DNA of 30,760 bases, taken from NCBI GenBank assembly GCA_035633215.1, contig DASQFI010000052.1, positions 1 through 30,760 on the forward strand, read 5' to 3'. The DNA comes from DASQFI01 sp035633215 (GTDB taxonomy: Bacteria > Acidobacteriota > Vicinamibacteria > Vicinamibacterales > SCN-69-37). Below are positions 21,212 through 29,973 of the stretch, piece after piece; the stretch's first letter is position 1; each line of letters opens with the position of its first letter. The notes beneath the pieces are model-generated. The model worked only from the letters and a program-made list of their open reading frames with translations. It did not search any database and was not told the DNA's origin. A program made the translations under genes and the position numbers.

Positions 21212-22123
21212 ATGGCGACCTCGGCAGATACCCCGAACGGCGGTGTCGTCAACGCGATGAGCGTGGACGTCGAGGACTACTTTCACGTCAACGCCTTCGA
21301 CGGCATCGTCCCGCGCCAGCAGTGGGACAGCCTCGAGAGCCGCGTGTGCCGCAACACCGAACGGCTGCTGGCGATATTCGAGGCGCGCGGCGTGACCGCG
21401 ACTTTTTTCGTATTGGGCTGGGTCGCCGAGCGCTTTCCGGCGCTGGTGGCGAGCATCTCGAAGATGGGGCACGAAGTGGCCTCGCACGGGTACGCCCACC
21501 GGTTGATCTATGACCAGACGCCGGACGCGTTCCGAGACGACGTGCGGCGGGCGAAGGATCTGCTGGAGTCATCGACGGGCGTGCACGTGGACGGCTTTCG
21601 CGCGCCCAGCTATTCCGTGACGGCGCGCACGATGTGGGCGCTCGACGTGCTGATTGAGGAAGGGTATCGCTACGATGCGAGCATCTTTCCGATCCGGCAC
21701 GACCGCTACGGCATCCCGTCGTCGCCGCGCCACCCCTACGTGATGACGCGCGACCGCGGCTCGCTCGTGGAAGCGCCGGCGTCAACCGTCCGGTGGGCCT
21801 GGATCAACCTGCCGGTCGCCGGCGGCGGGTATTTCCGCATCCTGCCGTACGCGTGGACGCGCTGGGGCATCAGGCGCATCAACAGGCGCGAAGGCCGGCC
21901 CGCGATTTTTTATCTGCATCCGTGGGAGATCGATCCGTCACAACCGAGGATCAACGCCGGTCTGCTGAGCCGCTTTCGCCACTATCGCCATCTCGACAAG
22001 ACCGAGCATCGCCTCGGTCAGCTGCTCGACGATTTCCGTTTCTCGACGGTGCGACAGGTGCTCGCGGCCGTTCAACCGGAAGCCGCAGGCGCGCCGACGG
22101 CGCTGCGGCTGGCCGGCCGCTGA
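21212..22123 (+). CDS. XrtA-system polysaccharide deacetylase (DUF3473 type)
   Basis: 303-aa NodB-fold deacetylase, probably removing N- or O-acetyl groups from the EPS. Seen are MSVDVEDYFHV (catalytic Asp19, metal-ligand region), VTATFFVLGW, the metal motif SHGYAH (His92, His96), GFRAPSYSVT, YDASIFPIRHDRYG and the C-terminal DUF3473-type segment with PVAGGGYFRILPY and FYLHPWEID. No signal peptide is visible, so it may act at the cytoplasmic side or on the lipid-linked intermediate, as presumed for the XrtA-associated deacetylases. It starts 3 bp after the sugar transferase stop and has no good Shine-Dalgarno sequence, so translation is probably coupled. Confidence 0.92.
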   Translation: MATSADTPNGGVVNAMSVDVEDYFHVNAFDGIVPRQQWDSLESRVCRNTERLLAIFEARGVTATFFVLGWVAERFPALVASISKMGHEVASHGYAHRLIYDQTPDAFRDDVRRAKDLLESSTGVHVDGFRAPSYSVTARTMWALDVLIEEGYRYDASIFPIRHDRYGIPSSPRHPYVMTRDRGSLVEAPASTVRWAWINLPVAGGGYFRILPYAWTRWGIRRINRREGRPAIFYLHPWEIDPSQPRINAGLLSRFRHYRHLDKTEHRLGQLLDDFRFSTVRQVLAAVQPEAAGAPTALRLAGR

Positions 22124-22132
22124 GGCGCGATC

Positions 22133-23170
22133 ATGGCGTACGCCGAAGTGGCCCCCGCACCCGTCTCTCCGGAGTTCTTCCGGCCGGTGACGCTGCCCGC
22201 CGGCCACCGGCCGCAACTGTTCGTCATCGTCGACACCGAAGAGGAGTTCGACTGGTCGGCGCCGTTCTCGCGCAGCTCCGTCGGCGTGACGGCGATTGAC
22301 GACGTCGGCCGTCTCCAGAACGTGCTCCTGGCGTACGGCGCGATTCCGACGTATGTCATCGACTATCCGGTGGCGACGACGGCGACGTCGGTCGCGCGGC
22401 TGGGAGAGCTTGCGGCGCGCGGCGAGTGTCACATCGGCGCGCACCTGCATCCGTGGGTCAACCCGCCGTATGTCGAGGACATGAGCCGGCCCACGAGCTA
22501 CGCCTGCAATCTCGGGCACGATCTCGAGCACGACAAGATCGCGCACCTGCGCGCCGCCATCGTCGAGCACCTGCACGTCGTCCCACGCGTCTACAAGGCA
22601 GGCCGGTATGGATTCGGCCAGACCACGGCCGAGATTCTCGACTCGCTCGGGTTCGACGTGGACGCGAGCGTCAACCCGCACATGGATTTCCGCGGCGATG
22701 GCGGGCCGTCGTTCGAGGGCTTCGCCGCCACGCCCGCGTTCTTCGGCAGGCATCGCCGGCTGCTCGAGCTGCCGTGCACGACCGGGTTCGTGGGCGCCGC
22801 GCGGCGCATGGGCCCGAGCCTGCACAAAGCCGCGTCGACGCGCTGGCTGGAGCCGCTCCGGGCGGTGGGGGTGCTGGCGCGCAGCGGCGCGCTCAACAAG
22901 GTGATGCTGTCGCCCGAAGGCAACACGTTCGACGAGATGCAGATGCTGACGAGCGCGCTCCACAGCGACGGCGTGCGCACGTTTTCTCTCACGCTGCACA
23001 GCCCCAGTCTGAAGCCCGGTTGCACGCCGTACGCCCGCACGATCGGCGAGCGCGACGCGCTCGTCAGCACGATCGATCGGTTCTGCGATTACTTCTTCGG
23101 CAAGCTCGGCGGCGCGCCGGGCACGCCCGCCGGTTTGTACGACCAACTGCTCGAGGACACGCGGTCATGA
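22133..23170 (+). CDS. Second polysaccharide-deacetylase-like protein (WalW-like)
   Basis: 345-aa protein of the NodB/polysaccharide-deacetylase superfamily but of a different subgroup from its neighbour. Visible are FVIVDTEEEFDW (Asp34), PTYVIDYPV, the metal-ligand pair GAHLHPWVNPP (His104, His106), YKAGRYGFG and FSLTLHSPSL near the C-terminus. The spacing of the acidic and His motifs fits a metal-dependent deacetylase, and the overall pattern resembles WalW-type proteins of polysaccharide loci. No signal peptide. GAGG at 22122-22125 precedes the ATG at 22133. Its stop overlaps the next gene start (ATGA). Substrate unknown; two deacetylases in a row suggest two positions or two sugars. Confidence 0.78.
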   Translation: MAYAEVAPAPVSPEFFRPVTLPAGHRPQLFVIVDTEEEFDWSAPFSRSSVGVTAIDDVGRLQNVLLAYGAIPTYVIDYPVATTATSVARLGELAARGECHIGAHLHPWVNPPYVEDMSRPTSYACNLGHDLEHDKIAHLRAAIVEHLHVVPRVYKAGRYGFGQTTAEILDSLGFDVDASVNPHMDFRGDGGPSFEGFAATPAFFGRHRRLLELPCTTGFVGAARRMGPSLHKAASTRWLEPLRAVGVLARSGALNKVMLSPEGNTFDEMQMLTSALHSDGVRTFSLTLHSPSLKPGCTPYARTIGERDALVSTIDRFCDYFFGKLGGAPGTPAGLYDQLLEDTRS

Positions 23171-24996
23171 AGGTGCTCGGCCTCTCTCCCCTGGACAAAG
23201 ACTCGACCGTCACGCTCGTCGAAGACGGCGTGATCACGTACGCGGCCGCCGAGGAGCGGTTCACGCGCGTGAAGCTGCAGGACGGCTTTCCGTGGAATGC
23301 GCTCGACAGCGCGCTCAAGGTCACGGGCACGCAGATCGGCGAGATCGACAAGGTCGTCTATCCGTTCCTCACCCACGACGAAGAGACGCGGCTGTTCGAG
23401 CGTCACCTGGTCGAGGAGCGCGACTTTCTGGACGAGACGGAAGCGGGCGCGACCGCCGAGGAGCTGCGTGAAGCGCGCGCGAGGATTCCGGCGCGGCGCG
23501 ATCCGGTGCCCGGGCTCGGCGATCCGAACGAACGGATGGAGAAGGGGCTGCTGAAGAGCCTCGCCTATCGCGTGCTCGCGAGCGAGGGCGTCGTGTCGCG
23601 CAACGTCGCGAAGCGCGGATCGGAGCGCTGGGGCCGCGATGCGTCGGCGTTTCACCTCCGCTGGCAGCAGGAGCTCGACGCGGCGCTCACGGAACTGCAG
23701 CTGAACGGCAAGCTCAAGCGCGTCGAGCATCACCTGAGCCACGCGTCCAATGCCTTCTTTACGAGCGGCTTCGACCAGGCCCTGGTCGTCACGCTCGACG
23801 GGTACGGATCGGGACTCTCCGGCAGCGTGAGTATCGGCCGCGACGGTCGGATCCAGCGCATCCACGACCAGGAATATCCGCACTCGCTCGGCACGTTCTA
23901 CGAGTCGGTGACGTCGGCGCTCGGCTTCCAGCCGAGCCGTCATGAGGGAAAGATCGTCGGCCTCGCGGCGTACGGCGATCCGGCCGTGCTCGGTGACATC
24001 CTCCGCCGCCGGTTCGTCCAGAACAACGGCGGGTTCCGCATCGTCGAGACCAACAACATTTACTTCGCGCGACTCCTCGCGACACAGTTTCCGAAGATCG
24101 ACGTCGCGGCCGCGTACCAGCGGGTGCTCGAAGAAGTCGCGACGGCCTACGTCTCGCAATACGTCAGCAAGACCGGGCTCAGGAACCTCGTGCTGTCAGG
24201 CGGCGTCGTGGCGAACGTGAAGCTGAACCAGCGGCTTCGCGAGATCGAAGGCGTCGAGAACATCTTCATTCATCCGAACATGGGCGACGGCGGCTGCGGC
24301 ACGGGCGCCGCGCTGCTCGAGTTCGCCGGACACCCCGAGACGCGGCGTCGGCTGGAGCATGTGTACCTCGGTCCGTCGTTTTCGAGCCGGGAGATCGCCG
24401 AGGCGCTCACCCGCGCCCAGCTTCCGTTCACGGAGTACAAGCCGATCGAACCGAAAGTCGCGATGCTCCTGGCCGCGGGGAAGGTCGTCGCGCGGTTCGA
24501 CGGACGCATGGAGTACGGACCGCGGGCGCTCGGCCACCGTTCCATCCTCTATCACGCCAAGGAGCCGGCCGTGAACCAGTGGCTGAACCAGCGGCTCGGC
24601 CGCACGGAGTTCATGCCGTTCGCGCCCGCCACGCTCCACGAGCATCGCAACGCGTGCTATCGGAACATTCAGGGTGCCGATCACGCCGCCGAGTTCATGA
24701 CGCTCACGTTCGACTGCACCGAGTCGATGATGCGCGACTGTCCGGCCGCCGTGCACGTGGACGGCACGGCGCGACCGCAGCTCGTCTCGGCCGAGTCGAG
24801 CCCGGGGTTCCATCGCATCCTGACGGAGTACTACAAGATTTCGGGCATTCCGTCGGTCATCAACACCAGCTTCAACATGCACGAGGAGCCGATCGTCTGC
24901 TCGCCGGACGACGCGATTCGCGCCTTTCTGCAAGGGAATCTCGACTACCTCGCGATGGGCGAGTTCCTCGTCGAGCATCCGTCGGCGCGGCAGTAG
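23167..24996 (+). CDS. Carbamoyltransferase, NodU/TobZ/CmcH family (copy 1)
   Basis: 609 aa. Enzymes of this family use carbamoyl phosphate and ATP to form carbamoyl-adenylate and transfer the carbamoyl group to a hydroxyl. The N-terminal Kae1-like domain begins MKVLGLSPLDKDSTVTLV, with AAEERFTRVK at about 27-37, the metal-binding EHHLSHASNAFF (His188, His189, His192) and LDGYGSG (Asp211). GKIVGLAAYG and LSGGVVANVKLN follow. The C-terminal YrdC-like domain has RMEYGPRALGHRSIL (from Arg447) and INTSFNMHEEPIV (about 565). All signature motifs are intact. It has an extra charged, mostly helical segment (about 75-165) before the His motif, longer than in copy 3. The stop-start overlap with the deacetylase gene suggests translational coupling. 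The acceptor is presumably a glycan hydroxyl. Confidence 0.9.
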   Translation: MKVLGLSPLDKDSTVTLVEDGVITYAAAEERFTRVKLQDGFPWNALDSALKVTGTQIGEIDKVVYPFLTHDEETRLFERHLVEERDFLDETEAGATAEELREARARIPARRDPVPGLGDPNERMEKGLLKSLAYRVLASEGVVSRNVAKRGSERWGRDASAFHLRWQQELDAALTELQLNGKLKRVEHHLSHASNAFFTSGFDQALVVTLDGYGSGLSGSVSIGRDGRIQRIHDQEYPHSLGTFYESVTSALGFQPSRHEGKIVGLAAYGDPAVLGDILRRRFVQNNGGFRIVETNNIYFARLLATQFPKIDVAAAYQRVLEEVATAYVSQYVSKTGLRNLVLSGGVVANVKLNQRLREIEGVENIFIHPNMGDGGCGTGAALLEFAGHPETRRRLEHVYLGPSFSSREIAEALTRAQLPFTEYKPIEPKVAMLLAAGKVVARFDGRMEYGPRALGHRSILYHAKEPAVNQWLNQRLGRTEFMPFAPATLHEHRNACYRNIQGADHAAEFMTLTFDCTESMMRDCPAAVHVDGTARPQLVSAESSPGFHRILTEYYKISGIPSVINTSFNMHEEPIVCSPDDAIRAFLQGNLDYLAMGEFLVEHPSARQ

Positions 24997-25004
24997 GGAT
25001 TGGC

Positions 25005-26606
25005 ATGAAGGTCCTCGGCATCTCCGGACGCTATCGCGACGCCGCCGCGGCACTTGCGGTGGATGGCCGACTCATCGCCGCGGTGTCCGAGGACTGCTTC
25101 ACGAAGGTGCCGGGCATCGGATACCTGCAGACGGGCGGGTTTCCGTCGCGGGCGGTAGAAGCGTGCCTCCAAGGCGCCGGTCTCGAGCTTCGCGACCTGG
25201 ATCGGCTCACGGTCGTCGAGCACGAAGGTCCAGCCGGCCACGAGACGACGTCGGTTCAGGACGCCTACAAGGATCTCAGCGTGCACCGCATCGACGCGGT
25301 TCGCGCCGATGCTGTTCACGCCGCGGCCTCGGCGGACGGCCCAGGCGCGGTGCTCGTGTGCAGCACCCAGCCGCCCGTGATCGCCGCCTTCGTGACGGAT
25401 CGTAACCAGGTGGCATCGCAGACCGTTTTGCCGGGCGGCGATCGATTGATCCGCGCGGCGCAGGAGCTCGCCGGGACCCTTGGCGTCTCGACCACGGATC
25501 CGTACGGGGCGCTCGACCGGCTGAGCGTCGGGGCCGATCCCGAGTTCCAGGCCGACCTGGCCACCGCCATTGCCTGGCGGGACGGCGACGGGATGACGAT
25601 CGACGCCGACGGCCTCTCGCGGAGCGTGCAGGCGATCGCTGGCGACCACGCCGGATCGCTCGCGGACGCCGCGTCGCTGAATGTCCGACTCCAGGCGAAG
25701 CGGCGCGCTCTGGCCGCCAGCTTTACGTGCCGCCTCGCGCAGGTGATTCGTGACGCAGCCGAGACTCTCGGCACCCGCGGCGATCTCGATTCGGTGGTCT
25801 TCGGCGGCGCGATGTTCGCGAATCGGCGTTTGAGCTCCGAGCTCCAGCGCCTCGTCGGCGACGGTCTGGCGCTCGCCGCGGTGCCAGAGCCGGCGGGCCG
25901 CGCCCTCGGCGCCGCGCTCTCGGCCGCCGGCCTCGTCGGCGATGCCACGTCCGGGCTCGCGCTCGGCCCCGCGTTCACCGACGTCGACATCAAGCGAACG
26001 CTCGACAACTGCCGCCTGGATTACGTGTACGAGCCGGACTGGCACCGCCTGTTCCTGCGCACGTCAAAAATGCTTTCGCAGGGGAAGGTCGTCGCGTGGT
26101 TCCAGGGCGCGATGGGCTTCGGGCCGCGGGCCATGGGCACGCGCAGCATCCTGTGCGATCCGTCCGGCCGCTACGCACGGCACAACATCAACGAGTACCT
26201 CCGGCAGGTGCCGCTCGACGAGCCGCTGCCGGTCGTGTTCGCGCCGTCGACCGCGTCGCAGTGTCTGGCGCGACCGGTCTCGGCGCGGCTGCCGGTCATG
26301 GACGCCGCGGTAACCGCCGAATGGCGCGACCGGCTGGTCGCGGCGCTCGACTGGCGCCACTTCGTCCGGGTCCACGCCGTTGGCGCCGGGCAGGCGCCGG
26401 AGCTCTGCGAGCTGCTCGAGTGCCACTTTCAGAGGACGCAGGTGCCCGCGCTCATTGAAACGAATCTGTGCGGGCCGGGCGAACCGCTGGCCTGCACGCC
26501 GCGTGACGCCGTCCGGACCGTGTACTCGTCGGCGATCGATGTCCTCGTCATCGGCCGGTTCGTCCTGATGAAGGACCACTGGCTCCTGAGAAGCGATGTT
26601 GGCTGA
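25005..26606 (+). CDS. Degenerate carbamoyltransferase-family protein (copy 2), probable pseudoenzyme
   Basis: 533 aa, shorter than copies 1 and 3 (609 and 619). The N-terminus (MKVLGISGRYRDAAAALAVD, then AVSEDCFTKVPG) and the YrdC-like half (FQGAMGFGPRAMGTRSIL near 365-382, then IETNLCGPGEPLACTP) show membership of the NodU/TobZ family. The metal-binding motif HHxSHA is replaced by DAVHAAASA (only His105 left), and the following LDGxG is replaced by VLVCSTQPPV. The Asn and Phe of TSFN are altered to TNLC. The Kae1-like site for carbamoyl transfer is therefore probably dead, while the carbamoyl-adenylate half may persist. The reading frame is intact across 1.6 kb, so this looks like a maintained, repurposed subunit rather than a decaying pseudogene. 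Its ATG is 8 bp after copy 1, and its end overlaps the FemAB gene by 11 bp. Confidence 0.82.
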   Translation: MKVLGISGRYRDAAAALAVDGRLIAAVSEDCFTKVPGIGYLQTGGFPSRAVEACLQGAGLELRDLDRLTVVEHEGPAGHETTSVQDAYKDLSVHRIDAVRADAVHAAASADGPGAVLVCSTQPPVIAAFVTDRNQVASQTVLPGGDRLIRAAQELAGTLGVSTTDPYGALDRLSVGADPEFQADLATAIAWRDGDGMTIDADGLSRSVQAIAGDHAGSLADAASLNVRLQAKRRALAASFTCRLAQVIRDAAETLGTRGDLDSVVFGGAMFANRRLSSELQRLVGDGLALAAVPEPAGRALGAALSAAGLVGDATSGLALGPAFTDVDIKRTLDNCRLDYVYEPDWHRLFLRTSKMLSQGKVVAWFQGAMGFGPRAMGTRSILCDPSGRYARHNINEYLRQVPLDEPLPVVFAPSTASQCLARPVSARLPVMDAAVTAEWRDRLVAALDWRHFVRVHAVGAGQAPELCELLECHFQRTQVPALIETNLCGPGEPLACTPRDAVRTVYSSAIDVLVIGRFVLMKDHWLLRSDVG

Positions 26607-27681
26607 CGCGCTTGTGGAGCGCACCGAGCCGGCGATGACCGCGGCGGAGTCCGCCGCGGTCGTGACGCTCGCGGGCGACGGCGATCGCGCCGCCTGGGAA
26701 ACCTACGTCTCCAGGCAGGCATCGGCGACCGGTTATCACGACTGGGCCTGGCGCGAAGTCATCGGTCGGACGTTCCGTCACGCCAGCTTCTATCTGATCG
26801 CGCGCCGGGCCGGCCGGGCCGATATCTCGGGCGTGCTGCCGCTCGTCGAGATCCGCAGCCGGCTGTTCGGCCGGACGATGACTTCGCTGCCGTTCGTGAA
26901 CTATGGCGGCGTCCTCGCCGACATGGAAGAGGATGCGCAGGCGCTCCTCGCCCACGCGGGGGACCTGGCGCGGAGCCGCGGCTGCCGGCACGTGGAACTC
27001 CGGCATTTCGACCGGCGCTTCGACGCGCTGCCATTCAAGCAGCACAAAGTCACGATGCGGCTCCCGCTCGCGGAGGGAATCTGGGATCGGCTCGATCGCA
27101 AAGTCCGCAACCAGATTCGCAAAGCGGTGAAGTCCGATCTCACCGTCGAACGGGGCGGCGTCGAGCTGCTGGCGGACTTCTACGCCGTCTTCGCGCGCAA
27201 CATGCGCGACCTTGGGACGCCCGTCTACACCCGCCGGCTGTTCGAGGAAGTGCTTCGCGCGTTTCCAGATCGGACGCGCCTCGTGATCGTGCGCCTCAAG
27301 GGCGCGCCGATCGCGGGCGGGCTGACGTTCCGGACCGGCGCCATGGTCGAGGTGCCGTGGGCGTCGTCGATCAACGACTACAACGCGCTCTGTCCGAATC
27401 ACCTTCTGTACTGGAGCGTCATCGAGGCGGCGGTGGCCGAAGGCTGCAGGACACTCGATTTCGGGCGCTCGACGCCCAACGAAGGCACCTACAAGTTCAA
27501 GGCGCAGTGGGGCGCCACGCCGGTCGCGCTGCATTGGGAGTACTGCCTGCTGCGCGGTGGCGCGATTCCGGATCAGAGTCCGAAGAACCCCAGACTGCGC
27601 GTGTTCGTCGACACCTGGAAGCGGCTGCCGCTCTGGGCCGCCAATCTCATCGGGCCGCACGTCGTCCGGTACATTCCCTGA
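26596..27681 (+). CDS. FemAB-family acyltransferase, XrtA/PEP-CTERM-associated
   Basis: 361-aa GNAT-fold (FemABX-like) protein. The pattern AAWETYVSRQASATGYHDWAW, then SLPFVNYGGVLAD, ELRHFDRRFDALPFKQHKV, KVRNQIRKAVKSDLTVERGG, then WASSINDYNALCPNHLLYW and LDFGRSTPNEGTYKFKAQWG is that of the FemAB-like proteins encoded in XrtA/PEP-CTERM EPS loci. Relatives transfer aminoacyl groups from aminoacyl-tRNA to peptidoglycan; the acceptor in EPS loci is not established. The first ATG (26596) overlaps copy 2; the ATG at 26635 is an alternative that would drop 13 poorly conserved residues. Its stop overlaps the next start (TGATG). Confidence 0.87.
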   Translation: MLADALVERTEPAMTAAESAAVVTLAGDGDRAAWETYVSRQASATGYHDWAWREVIGRTFRHASFYLIARRAGRADISGVLPLVEIRSRLFGRTMTSLPFVNYGGVLADMEEDAQALLAHAGDLARSRGCRHVELRHFDRRFDALPFKQHKVTMRLPLAEGIWDRLDRKVRNQIRKAVKSDLTVERGGVELLADFYAVFARNMRDLGTPVYTRRLFEEVLRAFPDRTRLVIVRLKGAPIAGGLTFRTGAMVEVPWASSINDYNALCPNHLLYWSVIEAAVAEGCRTLDFGRSTPNEGTYKFKAQWGATPVALHWEYCLLRGGAIPDQSPKNPRLRVFVDTWKRLPLWAANLIGPHVVRYIP

Positions 27682-29540
27682 TGGCGACGACGATTCTCGG
27701 CATCTCGGCGTTCTACCACGACAGCGCGGCGGCACTCGTGACAGACGGCGAGATCGTCGCGGCCGCGCAGGAAGAGCGATTCACGCGCAAGAAGCACGAT
27801 CCGGGATTTCCCGAGCACGCGATCCGATTCTGCCTGGAGCGCGCCGGCAAGACCGCCGCGGATCTCGACTACGTCGTCTTCTACGAGAAGCCGATCCGCA
27901 AGTTCGAGCGCCTTCTCGAGACGTATCTCGCCTACGCGCCGTCCGGGTTCGGCAGCTTCAAGATGGCGATGCCGGTCTGGCTGAAGGAGAAGACGCGGCT
28001 GCCGGTGCTCATCCGAAAAGGGATCGGACGCGGGCTGCGCGCGCCGATTGTGTTTACCGATCACCACGAGAGTCACGCCGCGAGCGCATTCTTTCCGAGT
28101 CCGTTCAACGAGGCGGCGATCCTCACGCTCGACGGGGTCGGCGAGTGGAGCACGACGACGCTCGGCGTCGGCCGCGGCAACAGGATCCAGCTCACGCGTC
28201 AGATTCAGTTCCCGCACTCGCTCGGGTTGCTCTATTCGGCGTTCACGTACCACTGCGGCTTCAAAGTGAACAGCGGCGAGTACAAGCTGATGGGCCTCGC
28301 GCCGTACGGGCGGCCGCTCTACAAGGACCTCATCACGCGCCATCTGATCACGCTTCGCGACGATGGCAGCTTCTGGCTGAACATGGACTACTTCAATTAC
28401 TGCCAGGGGCTCACGATGACGAACCCGGCGTTCGACGAGCTCTTTGGTGGTCCGCCGCGCGAGCCGGAAGCCGACATCGAGCAGCGGCACATGGACATGG
28501 CCGCCAGCATCCAGGCGGTGACCGAGGACGCGTTTCTCGCGGCCGGGCGCGAGTTGTTTCGTGAGACGGGTCAGACACGGCTGGTGCTCGCGGGCGGCGT
28601 CGCGCTCAACTGCGTCGCCAATGGCCGGCTGCTGCGCGAGGGCCCGTTCGACGACATCTGGATCCAGCCCGCGGCGGGCGACGCCGGCGGCGCGCTTGGC
28701 GCGGCATTGTTCGTCTGGCACCAACTCCTCGAGAAACCGCGCCACGCCGGGCCGTCCGACAGCCAGCACGGCAGCTTCCTCGGGCCGGAGTTCTCTGCGG
28801 CCGACATCTGCGCGTATCTGGACGGCCTGGGCACGGCCTACCGGCGCACGACCGACGATGCCGATCTGTGGACACGGGTCGTAGATTTGCTCGAATCGGA
28901 GAAGATCGTCGGCTGGTTCCAGGGCCGGATGGAGTTCGGTCCGCGGGCCCTCGGCGCGCGCAGCATCCTCGGCGATCCGCGCTCGGTGCGGATGCAGGCG
29001 ACGATGAACCTGAAGATCAAGTTCCGGGAGAGCTTCCGGCCGTTTGCACCGTGCGTGCTCCAGGACGAGGCGCATCGGTGGTTCGAGCTCGAGCCGGGGC
29101 AGGAGAGCCCGTACATGCTGCTCGTCGCGCCGGTGCTCGAACAGCATCGGGTGCCGATCTCCGAGGAACAGCGCGTGACGATGCGGACCGATCCGGACCT
29201 TCGAAACCGCGTGAATATTCCACGCGCGACGATTCCGGCGGTGACACACGTCGACTACAGCGCGCGAATTCAAACGGTCGACCGCGGGCGCAATCCCAAG
29301 CTGGCGGGGCTGCTCGAGGCCTTCCACCGCCGCACGGGCTGCCCGGTGCTCGTCAATACGAGCTTCAACGTTCGGGGCGAGCCGATCGTCTGCACTCCGC
29401 AGGACGCGTATCGCTGTTTCCTCGCCACCGAAATGGACGCGCTCGTGCTCGGCAATGTGATCGTGCTGAAGCAGGACGTCGCGCACCGCGTGGATCAGGA
29501 CGCGCGCGCAAAACATCTCGCGCAGTTCCATCTGGATTGA
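27681..29540 (+). CDS. Carbamoyltransferase, NodU/CmcH family, SxtI-like (copy 3)
   Basis: 619-aa O-carbamoyltransferase with complete motifs: ILGISAFYHDSAAALV (5-20), AAQEERFTRKKHD, TDHHESHAASAFF (His128, His129, His132), LDGVGEWSTT (Asp151), YKLMGLAPYG, LAGGVALNCVANG and AGDAGGALGAA in the Kae1-like half, then GRMEFGPRALGARSIL (Arg416 onward), SFRPFAPCVL and VNTSFNVRGEPIVCTP in the YrdC-like half. It is a more canonical family member than copy 1. The two small membrane-protein genes directly downstream reproduce the order sxtI-sxtJ-sxtK of saxitoxin clusters, where SxtI is a carbamoyltransferase. Here the EPS context points to glycan carbamoylation and there is no sign of toxin synthesis genes. 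Confidence 0.93.
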   Translation: MATTILGISAFYHDSAAALVTDGEIVAAAQEERFTRKKHDPGFPEHAIRFCLERAGKTAADLDYVVFYEKPIRKFERLLETYLAYAPSGFGSFKMAMPVWLKEKTRLPVLIRKGIGRGLRAPIVFTDHHESHAASAFFPSPFNEAAILTLDGVGEWSTTTLGVGRGNRIQLTRQIQFPHSLGLLYSAFTYHCGFKVNSGEYKLMGLAPYGRPLYKDLITRHLITLRDDGSFWLNMDYFNYCQGLTMTNPAFDELFGGPPREPEADIEQRHMDMAASIQAVTEDAFLAAGRELFRETGQTRLVLAGGVALNCVANGRLLREGPFDDIWIQPAAGDAGGALGAALFVWHQLLEKPRHAGPSDSQHGSFLGPEFSAADICAYLDGLGTAYRRTTDDADLWTRVVDLLESEKIVGWFQGRMEFGPRALGARSILGDPRSVRMQATMNLKIKFRESFRPFAPCVLQDEAHRWFELEPGQESPYMLLVAPVLEQHRVPISEEQRVTMRTDPDLRNRVNIPRATIPAVTHVDYSARIQTVDRGRNPKLAGLLEAFHRRTGCPVLVNTSFNVRGEPIVCTPQDAYRCFLATEMDALVLGNVIVLKQDVAHRVDQDARAKHLAQFHLD

Positions 29541-29543
29541 GCC

Positions 29544-29957
29544 ATGCAATGGTCCGACGTCGTCGCCCGTCCGTCCCCCAAAGTGCTGCGGCAGTTCGCC
29601 GTGCTCTGCCTCATCGTGTTCGGAATCATGGCCGCGATCGGTCTCTGGCGGGGTCAGGGGATCACGATCCCCGTGGCAATTGCGCTCGCCGGCATCGCCG
29701 TGGGTCTGGTCGGGGTGGTGCAGCCGGCGGCGATTCGGTGGATCTACTCCGGCTGGATGATTGCCGTGTTTCCGATCGGGTGGACGATCTCGCGCCTGAT
29801 GCTCGCCGCGCTTTTCTATCTGGTCTTCACGCCGGTCGCGCTCGTGTTCCGGCTCATCCGACGCGACGCACTGCATCTTCGACGGCAGAATGCGCGGTCA
29901 CACTGGACCCCCAAGGCCGGCGCCACATCGGTGGATCAATACTTTCGCCAGTTCTGA
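29544..29957 (+). CDS. SxtJ-family membrane protein
   Basis: 137-aa protein with three or four hydrophobic segments (about 17-36 VLCLIVFGIMAAIGLWRGQG, 41-60, 68-85 and 85-106 ALFYLVFTPVALVFRLI) and a basic C-terminal tail (LIRRDALHLRRQN, then SVDQYFRQF). The hydrophobic pattern, length and location between a carbamoyltransferase and a DUF5989-like gene fit the SxtJ family, named from saxitoxin loci. Its biochemical role is unknown; tethering or assisting the carbamoyltransferase at the membrane is my inference. It starts 3 bp after the carbamoyltransferase stop. Confidence 0.8.
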   Translation: MQWSDVVARPSPKVLRQFAVLCLIVFGIMAAIGLWRGQGITIPVAIALAGIAVGLVGVVQPAAIRWIYSGWMIAVFPIGWTISRLMLAALFYLVFTPVALVFRLIRRDALHLRRQNARSHWTPKAGATSVDQYFRQF

Positions 29958-29973
29958 GCTGGAGGAACGAACC

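Noticed and set aside
27573..29876. 767-codon minus-strand ORF opposite carbamoyltransferase copy 3
   Set aside because: Antisense frame to a gene with intact HHESHA and GPRALGARS motifs; no recognisable protein pattern.
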